A stretch of 64,000 bases of DNA from Dipylidium caninum (Eukaryota; Platyhelminthes; Cestoda; Cyclophyllidea; Dipylidiidae), in contig QEYB01001162.1 of assembly GCA_017562135.1 (NCBI GenBank), positions 248,001 through 312,000 on the forward strand. Direction: 5' to 3'. Under the pieces are notes generated by a model. The model saw nothing but the letters and a program-made list of their open reading frames with translations. It was not told the DNA's origin and did no database searches. The position numbers were made by a program, and so were the translations under genes. This document shows positions 48,613-60,900 of this stretch, one piece after another; the first letter of the stretch is position 1; every line of letters begins with the position of its first letter.

Positions 48613-51600
48613 ATGCTGCTGCGATTAACAAGCCTATTTCTACTCCTTTGCACCGCAAACTCTCTTTATGAAGACCAGATTGGGAAATTTGACTGGTAGT
48701 TTTGACGACTTATCTTCTCCAACTCCTATTTAGGCGACAACAGTATATAGGCAACCCCGAGGTTTATGTCATCGATCACTTGAGGTCTAAACAGTCCTTA
48801 GTGTATCTGGCTTCTGGTTCCCATGTTTTGGGAGCTGTCAACCAGCATAATGGATCGCTTGGTTTGTGCATTTTTTTACTGATATTTGTATAGTATGGCG
48901 TCAAGTCCTAGAAGAGGAGGGGCGGTTTTTGTCCATCAATATGTGTCGATCATGTATTGATTGATTTCATCGTATTGATATTTTTCTATAGACCTTTTTA
49001 CCCTTTCTTTGAGAGGTAACCCTCTGCTGAGAGCATGGAATCCTCCCACAGGACATCTCATTATAGAACTCTCGCTCGATAGTGACGCGAATGACGGGTA
49101 AGATTTTTTCAGTACGCTTTCAATTATTTCCTTAGGACTATTACCTGTGATGCGGACCATGGGAGTCTCTTTGTCATTCTAACCGATAAATTCATGAAAA
49201 TGGATATTACTTCGCTTTCGTTTGTAAATGACGCCCTTTTTCCTGTGTACGGTGAAATTTAAAGTAATTCTAGCTTTTTAGCGCACTAAGCCATAATTCT
49301 AAACTGATTGCCGCCGCTGTGTATGACGGTAATGTAATAGCGGTTACTTCTGCTTCTCTTACATGTGACACAATTTCTTGGCTCAAATGGGATACAAAAA
49401 CTTCTGAAAATCGAGGCACCGAATTATCCCATTCAACAATCACCGCGCCTGTTGGGACTCTTTTAGAGAAGTGGGTTATTGCTTTCCTTTGGTCGATTAC
49501 TGCGTTTAGATGTATTTTATCAGAATCTTATCTTGTGTGTGCTGGTGTAACGCCAGAGGGAAATTCACTTCTGCTCTCGCTACCAATTTTCAATTCCTCC
49601 GTTTGGAGTACAGTCAGCTTGACCTCAGTATTTCTTCACATTATTTTGTTTTCACTCACTTTTTTCTTTTAAGCGTCCTCTGAAACTGGTTGAACTAGTA
49701 AAGGGTAGAATTCTTGTTACGATGCCTCCTGAAATGCTTGCTGTTTTCACACTAGAAAAGGATACGAATCGTCTTCGGCCTGCCTATACCATAGAAAATG
49801 TATGCTATGAGTGATTTCCTGAAATCCATAGGTTACAGCGTTTGGAGTTCATCAAGATCAGATACTTTGTTTCAAACAATGGAAATCCAGGGTGGGTGGC
49901 TGTCAAACTCTTGTGTAAAGTCTACCTCATGTCTTCATAAGTAGACTATTAGTTAAAACTGTAGTAGTAGGACTTATATTATGAAATTTAATGCTTTTCT
50001 CGGTGCACTAAAACGCGGATTATTGAGGTAGGCGAAGGAATTGTTTTGGGTTAGTGTCTGATTTCATAATCTCAGGTGAAACACAGTTAAGTTTGAATTT
50101 CTATAACTGAGTGCTTTTTATTATAAAATTAACATTAGTACCGAAAACGCTTTTTGAAATTTAAATTTATTGGCCGGCCAAAATTCTGGCATAATTTATT
50201 ATTCAACTTTGCTGGTTTTCGCATTACCTTCCGTGTAGGATTTCAATAATCTCCAACTGACCCAAATTGACGCGAAATCAGGTTTGGAAGTGACGCGAGG
50301 ATTTCCTGAACTCCTCAATTTTTCAAGATACCACGGTGAAATTAGAGAGGTTGGTTGAATTTCTCTTTTTTTACCACCTTCTTAATTTTTTTGCGGGATA
50401 TAATAAATCTTTTTTTCTGTTAGTTTGCTGTTCTCCCGGACCAAAGGGGTCTGCTGATTTTCACGGAGGACCTGGGCGTACTGGTAATTTCAAAAGAAGG
50501 TGCGCAGGTTTTATTTGGGGCTACTCAAAACAGCTTATTTTTCTCAAAAATTCATATTTTCTATTTGACGATTTATTTTAAAGTTAATCTTCTACTCGAC
50601 TGAATGACGGATTTCGTGTTTTTTACCATATATATATCTGTACTCATCATTGTCCCATGTCATTCATGGTTAGCTGTTTGCTTTCGGGACCTTTTTCCAA
50701 TGTAAGGTGGAGATAATTCTCACTCTGGTTTTTGAATGCATTTTTTGTTTTTTTTTTGATCGTAAGTAACGCTTATACTTAAAGGGAGCCTCTTTTATGA
50801 ACTTATTTACCAACTATGAACAAATGCAACTACTTCGATTACTTAGCGACACACTTACTTTCTATCACTTCAACCCAAATCATAGTGTCATTTTTGTTGC
50901 TTCAAATGTGTCAGTTTCACAAATCAGTTTTACTCGGAGCTCCTCATCAGAGGCCTCTCTTCATATTTTTTTCGTTTTACCAAACAGGCGATCAACTGTG
51001 GCTGCGAGAGGAGTCACTCGCCCACATTACCGCAGTGGAGATGATTGATCTGCCCGTCTCCGCTCAAGAGGCAACTATGCAGGAGGAGTTTGGCCAAAGA
51101 GATGGTGAGCAGTTGTTATGAAAGTACTTTGGTCCTTTAGACTTTCGCCTATTATATCTTCTTCCTGAGGCTGGTGTGTGCTCATGTTGTCGTCCAAATA
51201 AATTCACTTTTTTCGACGGTTGTTTTTGTCACACGTTTATACCATTCCTAGTTTCTTACCTTTCTTTTCAGCTGGGATTTTGCAACTTTTCCTAAATCGC
51301 ATTGGGTCACAAGCCCGTCAACTTTCTGTGAGTTTGGTCATTGTGAAATGACTTTAAATTATTTCTTTAAAAAGGAAATTATTAATGTCTTGCTTTTTAT
51401 CTTGGAGTAGTTTATTGTCCGACTATCTAATGGAATACACATTGTAAATTATTTAAGAACGTAGTCACAATGCACATTTTACTTCTCGATTGTGTGGCTA
51501 CAGGTTGCTTTCAACTCTTGGTGGGATGAGAGGATGACAGGGACGTTGCGTAGAGACGATCATGGCTTCTCTCCATTGACACGAGATGTCCACAATCTTC

Positions 51601-54600
51601 ACAAGATGCTCCTCGTTGTCACTTCCGTTGGGAAGGTCTGTGCCAAACTTCTGCCCTTGTGTTGCTATATCCTCTAGTGGTTTGGCATTTAATGCTTTAT
51701 AATTGAGATTTTTAATATGTGGTCTTGACGTCTTTAGGGTCAATGCTAATCGTAAATGGATGTTTTTAAGAGACTTGATAGAGACCGTTCTGATTTCTCC
51801 ATCTTTTATCGTTACTGTGCTTATGCGTTGGTCTTATGGCGGTCATCGAGGCTTTTAAATCGTTATTACGCCTTGCACTACGACGATGATGGTCCGTAAA
51901 CCTAACTACTAATTCATTCCCGTATCAGCTCAGTTGTGCATTGATGCATTTACAAAGCTTCCTCTTTAGACAATAACCGGTGCCTCCACCTCTTTATCAA
52001 CTCATGAATATAATTAAGAACCTATGCTCCCTCGTCTCCTCTCTTTTATTCATTCTTTTGTTGTTTGTTCCCAATTTTACCCTCGCTCGCTCCATTTGGG
52101 ACTTCAAAGGCGGATCTGTAACAGTTTCGTGTATATTTTGGCATAATAGAATAAATTAGTTGAATTTTCAGTCGTCTCATTTGTTCACCTTTACATCCAC
52201 TTATTTACTGTTGTTGTCTTTATTCTGCAATTATGGTCACTTTATTTTTACCATGTTTCTATCCACCTATTTATCCTCTCGTTCCCATTGCTCCATACTT
52301 TTTTTAACCATCATCTTTCCTTTTTTGTATGGACAAATCCGTCCACTGAGGACCTATGTGTACATCCTAAAATATACATTCTCACCCAATCCGAAACTAA
52401 TATTTTTCATTCCATTCTTTCTCAGTCACTTACGACGATACTTGTCTTCTCAGTTATTCACTCTATTCTCATTCAGCAACCGCCTTACAAACAATTACTC
52501 CCCTCTCTTCTCTTTCCTCCAGATATTTGGAATTGAAAGTTCTAAAAGGGCGAATCATGTGGGAGTACTTTGTGCCGGGCGCCCGTCTGTCTAGCGCTTC
52601 AGCACAACACCTCTTCGCACAACGTTCTACTGGTCACTTTCTCCTCACCCCAGTTGCGTGTGTGCTTTTGGAAATCCCCGAGTCGCAGGAATCGCAGAAC
52701 TACCAGCCCATTCTACTCTACCTCGACCCCATTCTTGGCGTACCGCTAAACGCATGGACGCTAAAGCCGGTGGCAGCAACCGGAACGGAGGCGGAGGCGA
52801 TCATACGATTGCCGCGGCGTGTTAAACTGGCTGCTTTGGTGCCTACCACTGCGTCGACAACGCCGCCAGGATGGAATCCTTCCAAGAAGGGAGATGCAGA
52901 AATCAAGAATCATGTCCAACCACTATGTGTCATAATGGAGGATCTCTCCGTAGGTTCTTTAGTTAAACTGTTAAAATACTATGTTGGAATCTATTTACCT
53001 TCATAGCATCTACCTCTCCTGTACTTGCATTTTTTCATTTTTGCTCTCTCTGCATATTTTTCTATCCTGCGTTGGGAAACACCTCTGTGTCGATCTTAGT
53101 TTTATCCATTTATTTCACGGTTCCCTGTCCAATTTTTCCTCTGTCTATTCATTCATTTACTTAATTTGCCGTTTTTTTCCAAATTGATGGCACTGGGGTT
53201 AGAATTCACTAATTAGAAAGGAAACGTAAATGGTCTTAAATGTCTAATTCGATTCCAGCCATGATTAGTTGTTTGTCGTGTTGAATAATGATTTGAAAAG
53301 TCCATCCACCACCTTCCCATTTATTCAAACTACTAGGATTCCAGTTCCCTTCAACATATCTTCTTTTAGCTATATTTAGATGCTTACGACGTTCAACACC
53401 TTTTTACCCAAGTCCCGCTATACGCGTCGGCAAATCTTTTATTAGTATGTTGATTTTGTTCTTCAACTTGTGGATTTAAGATTCTGATTCTTAATAAATG
53501 TGGTTATAAGGGCCTCAGACGGTGCAACGGTGTTGCATTCGTGCTGAGGAAAATCATGCTGCTGCGCGTTTCCTTTGGCACTTTTAATATTCATTTATGT
53601 TTTCACCTACCCTCTTCCTATCGCCTGCAATGAACTTGTAAGGTATTGAGGACTGATAATAACAAGAAACACCCAAATACTTTCTTTCAGGTGATGCTGT
53701 TACCTCCAGCCCTTTCCACTGTCAGTCCTAGGAGATTACTTCCGCAGTACGGTCTCTTCATTTACGCACTGAATGCCGAGCCTGCAAGCGTCTCCGGCTA
53801 CCGCGTGTCGGTGGTGGATACAAACGACACGACCACCACAGACGTCTTAACCGCTCAGCTGCTGTGGCATATGCACCTCTCTTCGGAGGACTGTCCGCAG
53901 CGCATCCTTCACACTGCAGTCCATTCGCCCAACGGTTGGTCTCGCTTTGTCTAAACCTTCTGTCTGATTGATCCCCCCGATCATTTAACTTTTTATCCCT
54001 TCTTTCTCCTCAATTTGCCTATCGTTCCTCCCTTCATGCAAGTATTATTTTAATGCAAGCAGTTCTCCTCATCCATCCAATCGAGCTTCTTTACTTTATT
54101 CCGATTGTGTTACCAACTCAACTTCTTCTCCGCCTATGTGGTTTACGACCTTATTTTCTGTCTATTTTATCTGACTAACCATGCATTTACATTCGTCCGC
54201 ACTTGATCTATCATCTTACCGCTAAGGCGTAGTTAACCTACTTTTTCTCTCTTCCAATGTTCCTAAAGCATCAGTTAAGGTCATTTTTTGAGTTTTTTTG
54301 CCTATGGAAGGAAGTGAGTGCTTGCTGAATTCACCATAAAAACACCTCTTTAATCGGCGTATCTTTCATACCAATTCCACCAATAACCTGGCATCATTTC
54401 TGCTACTTGCCAACTATTATTAACTCTCTATCGGTAGACATAGACGACTCGACAGGTCATTTCATAATCCTAATTAGCTCGCCTTTACTTCCTCTCCCTC
54501 CTCCTCCTCCCGTAGAACACGTCTATTCCATTGGACGGGTGTTGGGCGACCGAAACGTGCTGTACAAGTACGTGAATCCCAACCTCCTAGCCGTGATGAC

Positions 54601-55898
54601 CGGAGGAGTGACTAAGACGGACGGAGGCGTGTCTCTTATATCACTCTACCTCATTGACACGGTGGTGGGGCAGATCATCCATTCCGTCGTGCACCGACGC
54701 GCCTCCGAACCCACCAGTCTAGTGGTCTCAGAAAACTGGGTCCTTGTGAGTCTCCTATCCCCCTTTATTAAAATTTTTGCTCTCTTGTCATCTGCCCGGA
54801 GTTAATTTGCCCACCTATCCGCAATGGTCATTTTCTTTGCATAGCCCATTAATCCACTAATCGTTCAATGCATCCTAGACCGATTGCTCAAGACCTAGGC
54901 GACTCTTTTTTTTCAGTATTCCATCTATAATCAGCGTTCCCTCCGCACCGAGTTCACCGTAATGGAACTCTTTGAGCCGCCCCACACAACGAAGAATCTG
55001 GTGCCCAGTCCGTGGGACATTCTGGTGCACAGTTTCATCCCCTCTTCATCCCCCTCTGCCGGCTCGGATAGCCAACACCGCCACTTCTCCTCCTTCCGTC
55101 GTGCCGCCCATTCCGCTCATGGGGGAACTGATGGAGTTTTAGTGCCAGACATCCTGCAGCGCGTCTTCATCTTGGCCAGTCCACTGCGTTCCGGCGCCCT
55201 GGCCGTCTCATTGACCGAACGTGGCATCACAGCCAAAAGCCTTCTCTGTAAGATTATTTGCTTATACCGACCCTATGTCTGTAGAGGTTTGGGTTTACAA
55301 ATTTCCTCCGTCAGAGATTTTATGCAATGATGGAGTTTTGGCTTTAATGCCCATTATGAAGAAGATTGATCCCCATTTAATGTGAATCCTGGTGTTCCCT
55401 ACTGAATTTTATTGCTGTCTGTAGTTGGCTTGGAAACGGGCAACCTGTTAGAACTGCCTAAATCCCTGTTGGATCCACGGCGCTCGTTGGACGTTACCCC
55501 TGAGCTTCAGGAAGAGGGTCTGGAACCATACGCGCCAGAACTGCCGCTGAGCACTCTCTCCATCATCTCCTACAACCACACACTGGAGCGTATCCACCGA
55601 ATTCACACGGCACCCTCGGGTTTGGAATCCACCAGCCTCGTCTTTGCACACGGCCTCGGTCCGTTTGACTTCACCCTTGACTATACACAATTTTTACTAA
55701 TTGTAAAATTAGTAGCGGATTTTACATTATTTGGTAGATCTTTTCTTTACTCGCATCGCTCCTTCCAAGACGTACGATCTGCTGCGTGAGGATTTTGACC
55801 ACTGGTTCATCGCGATGATCGTTGTCGGCATGACGATTGCCTCGTATGTGGCCAAACGATTTGCTGCTCGAAGGGAACTCGCCCGGGCTTGGCGCTGA
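48613..55898 (+). CDS. EMC1: ER membrane protein complex subunit 1 (EMC1), with one-base frameshift
   Basis: The largest lumenal subunit of the ER membrane protein complex, which inserts and folds membrane proteins. I place 21 exons: 48613-48695, 48734-48861, 48894-48953, 48992-49097, 49136-49223, 49274-49470, 49510-49627, 49674-49799, 49832-49891, 50239-50349, 50424-50499, 50988-51104, 51272-51327, 51504-51635, 52523-52949, 53370-53444, 53691-53934, 54516-54745, 54917-55247, 55425-55658, 55738-55898. Phases agree throughout and give about 1052 residues (human 993). Exon 1 is a signal peptide followed by SLYEDQIGKFDW, an EMC1 hallmark; exon 2 begins RQQYIG. Later family matches are LREESL..VEMIDLP, GKIFGIESS, GRVLGDRNVLYKY and LLDPRRSLD. 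The last exon has one membrane helix (about WFIAMIVVGMTIASYVAKRF) and ends RAWR, the usual EMC1 tail. Exon 15 reads IFGIESSK in the spliced frame, but from GRIMWEYFVP on the family match is in another frame. The AAAAGGG run at 52544-52550 has one base too many. Sequencing error, true mutation or inactive gene are all possible; the rest of the gene is intact, which favours an error. Confidence 0.93.
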
Positions 55899-55936
55899 AC
55901 TCGCACCAGTTATTCTTTTGTATTCCTGTTTTTCCT

Positions 55937-55959
55937 TGTGTGTGTGTGTGTGTGTGTGT
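55937..55959. repeat. (TG)n microsatellite in the probable EMC1 3' UTR
   Basis: About 11 TG units. It is followed 40 bp later by short TATG/CATG repeats (ATGCATGTATGTATG). Confidence 0.9.
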
Positions 55960-57404
55960 ATCCGTCTTGGATTGAGTGGTAGTTAACAACAAAATTGTAT
56001 GCATGTATGTATGTTTTAATTCGGCGAGATTGGGGTCTAGATATCATCGCGTTGGTGGAATTTTGTCAGGATTTACTTTCGACCAGTACTTGCGCCATTG
56101 GAGTTCATCGCTTTCGAAGCACAGAAGCGTTTGAGTTTGTCGCCTCTTTTGTACCGTGTTGAGGTTGACGTAGTTGGGCGCTCCAGTGATCTGATTGGCT
56201 GCTTCCCCTTCGGTGTCATGTCAACCGGTCGTTGTTTGAACTGACAGGTTGAGGACAACGGTGAGGTGGATTAGATGGACTTGAGGTAGATGCTGACATT
56301 ATTTGAATCTCCCCTGACGAATGTGACCGTTTTGTGGGGGTGGAGGAGCCTCACTTCCCACCGCCGCGGCTCCCACCCAACAACTGAGCTGGATGGCCTT
56401 CTACGGCGGATCACACTATGAACCATTTTAGTCAATGGGAAAATAGTTTGTAGATTTAAATATATTTCGTCAATTCCATCGGGTTTGACGGGCTTTTTAG
56501 TCTCCCGTCAGCAACAAGAACGTCTGGCATGGAGGCGTCTTGTGTGAATGTCGCACGGGGTTCCCGTTGGGAATGATATGATGTGGTCCGACCCGGTCTC
56601 CTCTCAGTCGCTCGCCTGTTTCTGTGCAAATACAAACATCAACGAGGAAGAAAGTCGCCAAGCCTTTGAAGTTTACTTCAAACGATTACGTTGCGCTCAT
56701 TCGTAGGGTTCGTTCCTCTTTTCAAGGCATTTTAAGGCGACTGCTGTTGATGAGAGCGCAGTTTTTGGTTCAAACTCATTCCTGCGGACGGGAGCAGGCA
56801 AACAGGGCGGATGTGAGTGAAAATGGTAGCAAGCGCCTCAGTTAATGTGATCCTGTGCCTTTGAACTCAAGCAAAGTTTGAGGCGGACGGGCGGTGTGTC
56901 TCCCGTTTCTCTCCTCCACACTCACCTTTAGTGCTTTCCGACGCCAGCTGAAACTGACTGGCTCTCAGCTCAGTTCCACATTTCACGTGGCATGTGGAAA
57001 ATTTTGTCGAGAGGCATTCAGTTTGCCCTCATCTCTGGCATCCACCTGCAGGCGAAACATTTTTCGGTCCTTGAAGTTTACTTTCGAGGAATGGCAGAAT
57101 AAGAAAAAGAAGGGCCACCTCAGCTTGCCAAATAACTTCTCATCCACGGAACTCGTTAACTCCCGCATGCGGGAATAAGTTAAAGTAGCATTTTGCAGCG
57201 AAGGCCACTCAGTCAAAGCCTCAACAAGTTCACTGACCGAAATCCGCTGGCTGTCGTGGCCAGTTGGAGTGCGCTGCTTGCGCGATGAAACAGGCCTTGT
57301 GCACACCCACGCATTCACGGCCTTGCGCACCAATGCGGTTGGTGAATGAGTATTTTTGAGTGTGCGAAAGCTCTCTGAGGTGACAATCCACCATCTGCCG
57401 CGTT

Positions 57405-57446
57405 TTGATTGGCTGACCGGCTCAAGGACGACCGATGGCCAATCAG
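57405..57446. promoter_or_regulatory. Paired inverted CCAAT boxes
   Basis: TGATTGGC (about 57406-57413) and GGCCAATCA (57438-57446) are near-perfect inverted copies of the NF-Y core and its flanks, with core-to-core spacing of about 30 bp. This is a common vertebrate and invertebrate promoter layout. They sit about 490 bp before the first supported anoctamin exon and may drive that gene, or act in both directions. Confidence 0.45.
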
Positions 57447-57934
57447 CTAAAAGCTCAAGTCCTTCAACGGCTTTGCTCGCTCACTCCGTTTACATGAGAC
57501 CGGTGTGGAACAATGGTGAGTGGAAACACCTTTGTTTATGCAGGATTTCTGCATTGGGCTTTGTTTTTTCCAAGCAAAACGCCGACTACGCTGTCATTCT
57601 TAAGATAATCACTCTGCTTACTTAGCTCAAAGGGTTTTTTCGCTAGTCCCATTAGAGACTGGAGATTCGGCTGCTTGTTGAAAAAATGGAAATACTTACG
57701 TCTGACCGATATATCATAGCTCTATGTATTTGTCTGTCCATACACCCACGCCGAAACCCATATCCTCGGCTCGTCTAAACGTCCCATTCATCCATTCTCA
57801 TTTCTATAATCTCCACACCAACGTGGAACACATTATAAAGCGCTACGGTAATGGAGCTATGGGCATCAAGTATCACCGCGTGTTAGCTGAAAGTGATTAA
57901 ACATTTCCAGTAACTTTATCCCAAGGCGAATCCG

Positions 57935-60900
57935 ATGTATTTTGCGGATGGGGTTCGTCGAGTTGACTACGTCGTCGCCTTCAAGCTCACCTCCTCTTCC
58001 GTGGAAGTGGATCTTCAGGCCTTCTTAACAAACCTCCTACAACACGGCATCGATATCGAGGTGAGCTGGGGGGCCAATTTGCTGACATCTAGTCACATGA
58101 TGAGGATAATTCGCCTGTAGGAGGCTGGAATTTTCCCCTCCTCGGACTATACCAATGAGTTCCAGGCATTGAACTCATAAAGTGGAATTGAATAAGCTCA
58201 ATGTAGAGACGGTTGTATTCTTGGCTGAACGACTCAGTAAACGTAACAACGCGTGGTGCTGCATGAGGCAACTTGTCACCCGTGCGGACAAATCCGCTCC
58301 CGATTCGAAGCTCTTCGGTGAGAAATGTCCAGGAAGAACGATTCCTTCCTTGTCCTGGCCTCGGCCACTGCGGTCCGCTCCCGTGACAGCCACTGCTCAT
58401 GAACGTCTCAGTCTCCATTCAGAACTTTGGCTGTGTGGCCTGCTTTCATCCTATTTTGTGCCTGCATCCGTACAGAAACAGTTAATTAAAGGAGGTGGAT
58501 CTCTTGGGTGACTAAGGCGTCTTCTACCTTTTGCGGGGGAAGAGAGAAAACTGCGCCAAGATGTCTGAATCCTAAGGAGGAGGCCTGTCGAATCGCCACG
58601 GCGTAGGGTGGAATGTGCGTTCCCTTCCGCCAGTCCTCTTCACCAAACTCAAAATGCAGAAAAGTAATCGAGTCGGTGGGCAGCTTATTTTTTTGCTTCA
58701 CCCTAATTTGAGTTTTCCTCCCACTTTCGTTGTGATCTGCGGAGTGAATCCTCAATGTGGAAGTCGAGTCAATCTGCTTTCTCGAGACCATCTTCGTCTT
58801 CTCCTAGCACACGTCAATTTATCTCCCCTCCCCCCTCCCCCCCCGCCGAGACGAGCTTGCCCGGAATTTGGGCAAAAAGCGGCATCAGTTTATTTTGTCC
58901 GACTCTACGGGCCACACTTTCTGGCGGTGTCAAGTCAAGTCTAATTGTGTGTGTAGGCGAGTGGTCGTCTACTCTCGACTTGCCGTATTTTCCCGAGTAT
59001 TTGACATTCTTTTCAACCAACGCAAGGTGGTGTGGGGCATCGAGGATGCCCGGAGCCTCCACAAGCCACGCCACCAACGGGCCGGTATTTATATAGTTTA
59101 AATTAGCTTTTTCAAGATGAAAAATTCCTCCCAGGGACGACTAATCCCCGGCTATTTCTTCACGGAGGCAAAATTCACGCTGAGGGAATGGAATTTGGCT
59201 TCCGAGTGGCGTGAGACTCTCACCAAAGGTGTCCCCTCGAGGCCCCTCCGAAAGTGGCTGGCCCTTGAGGCACCGGAAGACTCTCCTTGAGACTTCTTTG
59301 GCGCAACAAATCCCAGAGGAGTGGGATTTGTTGCGCCAAATAAATCGTCTCCTTGTGGCGTTTCAATTAATAACTTATTCATTTGCCCTCTTCTTGCTGC
59401 CCGACGTGCAGCACGGCGACTGAAAACGACAACCTTCCCGAGGAATACAGTGTTCTTTCTTCCATAATCATCACTCGCGACATGCGGGAGAAAACAGTCG
59501 GTTGTTGTTTGTTAACAAGAGACCTTCGGCAAGATTTTCATCCTGTAGATAAAAATTACTTCTCTGTCATTTCCACTAAGGCCGGTTGACCTTAAGGCGG
59601 TCAATTATGTGAGGTCAAATTTAACCATTTGAGTTGGAGGCATTTTGTGCCCTCCTTGGTCGCAGTAGTTCCACCAGACAGGCGGTTTCAACGCCTCCGA
59701 TGCTCGCTACTCGCTCACCACAGGTCAGACGACTTCTCCCACTTCGGCGTGACGCCCAGTCAACATCTTCTTTGCCCCTTTAAAGGTTAAATTGTAAGAC
59801 TTCACCGCATGAAACATGGCGCTAATGGCAATCGTCCCGGTTGAGTTAATTTTCATTAAGTGGATGACCGCAGGACGTTGACGGGTCGTCGTTGAAACTG
59901 AGAAGTAGTGTTCTTTTCCACCGACGGTCACGGCCACTCCGCCCTGTCAAAGACGCGGCAAACACGGTCAGCCAATTGTGGGCTCCGACGCCTCGTCCGG
60001 AGATTAGCAGATAAGCCCACGAGGATGGCTAAAAATGGCCGGAGTCGCGACCTGCGACCAAGAGACGACTTCACGTGGAAGTCCACGGTGATCCTCCTCC
60101 CCCGGAGCAGCCGTGGCTGTGGGCTCTACTGTGGCAGTAGGAGGAAGAAGTTCCTCACAAAGTAAGGCCTTAAAGAAGGCGACATGCTCTATTCTGAGCA
60201 TCACTTTGCCTGAGGACAGCATCCCTCGAAAAGCTGGCAGTGGAACTTACTCCACAACACGATCGCCCTCACATGAAGTGAAGTGAGGACGCCCTTCAGC
60301 AAGGTCGGTCTTCGAGGAGTCTCCCGGTGGCCGTAGAGCCCATTAATGCTCTACAGGAGACTCGTGGACAATCTAACTGCTCTCCTGTTGGCCAGGGGCG
60401 GCAGCTGGGCTGGAGAGCCTTCCTCCCCGCGGACTTAACCGACTGATCGGTCGACGACTAAACGAATATTTTCTGTCGTTCCGTCAGTTTTTTCCTCAGC
60501 GCTTTGGGTGTAGCAGGAGTTTTTTCATGGCAGATCGAGGATGGCGGCGGTGGCACGGCGAGCGAATTCGGAGCAGACTCGTCTGTGACAGCTTTCCCCA
60601 ACTCTCAGGTGTCCTTCGCCAAGTTGCACGTGGAGAAGAACACACTTCAGCGGATTGCCGAGATCCTCCGCTTCCAGAAGGCCATAGTATGTTCCCCCTT
60701 ACACTCTATAAATGACTTTTTCTGCATTCTACCTCGAGCCACTTGTGACGACTCGACTCTTTTCCAATTTGTGGCGGGTTGGGAGAAATAAAATCGGCTT
60801 CTATGGCCTCAGTTTGCATTCTCCCACCGACGTTGTGCAGAATGAGTCTACCCGGAGAGGAGGCGACGCCTTTTATCCCTCCCCATGCAAGAGACTTGGT

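Larger units (their letters stand above)
55899..57934. other. Spacer between EMC1 and the anoctamin gene
   Basis: Composition returns to GC-rich within this stretch. A TG tract (55937-55959) lies about 40 bp after the EMC1 stop, probably in its 3' UTR; no canonical AATAAA was seen there. A pair of CCAAT boxes lies at 57405-57446. A short start-like segment reads MRPVWNN and meets GTGAGT near 57517. It is not in phase with the next exon that I support, so it is not called. Confidence 0.5.

Noticed and set aside
49319..49672. Continuous 117-codon frame in the EMC1 region
   Set aside because: It reads through a 39-nt intron (49471-49509), whose length divisible by three keeps the frame open, and then into the next intron. 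The spliced exons fit the family better.
52160..52594. 144-codon hydrophobic plus frame looking like a membrane protein
   Set aside because: Most of it is the pyrimidine-rich end of EMC1 intron 14. Only the last codons, from 52523, are exon.
57506..57517. Possible anoctamin start exon MRPVWNN before GTGAGT
   Set aside because: Its phase does not match the first supported exon, where an in-frame stop also intervenes. It is kept only as a note.
58121..58180. Possible anoctamin exon EAGIFPSSDYTNEF after an acceptor-like TAG
   Set aside because: The frame hits TAA after 19 codons and no donor precedes it. The residues do not match the family at this point.
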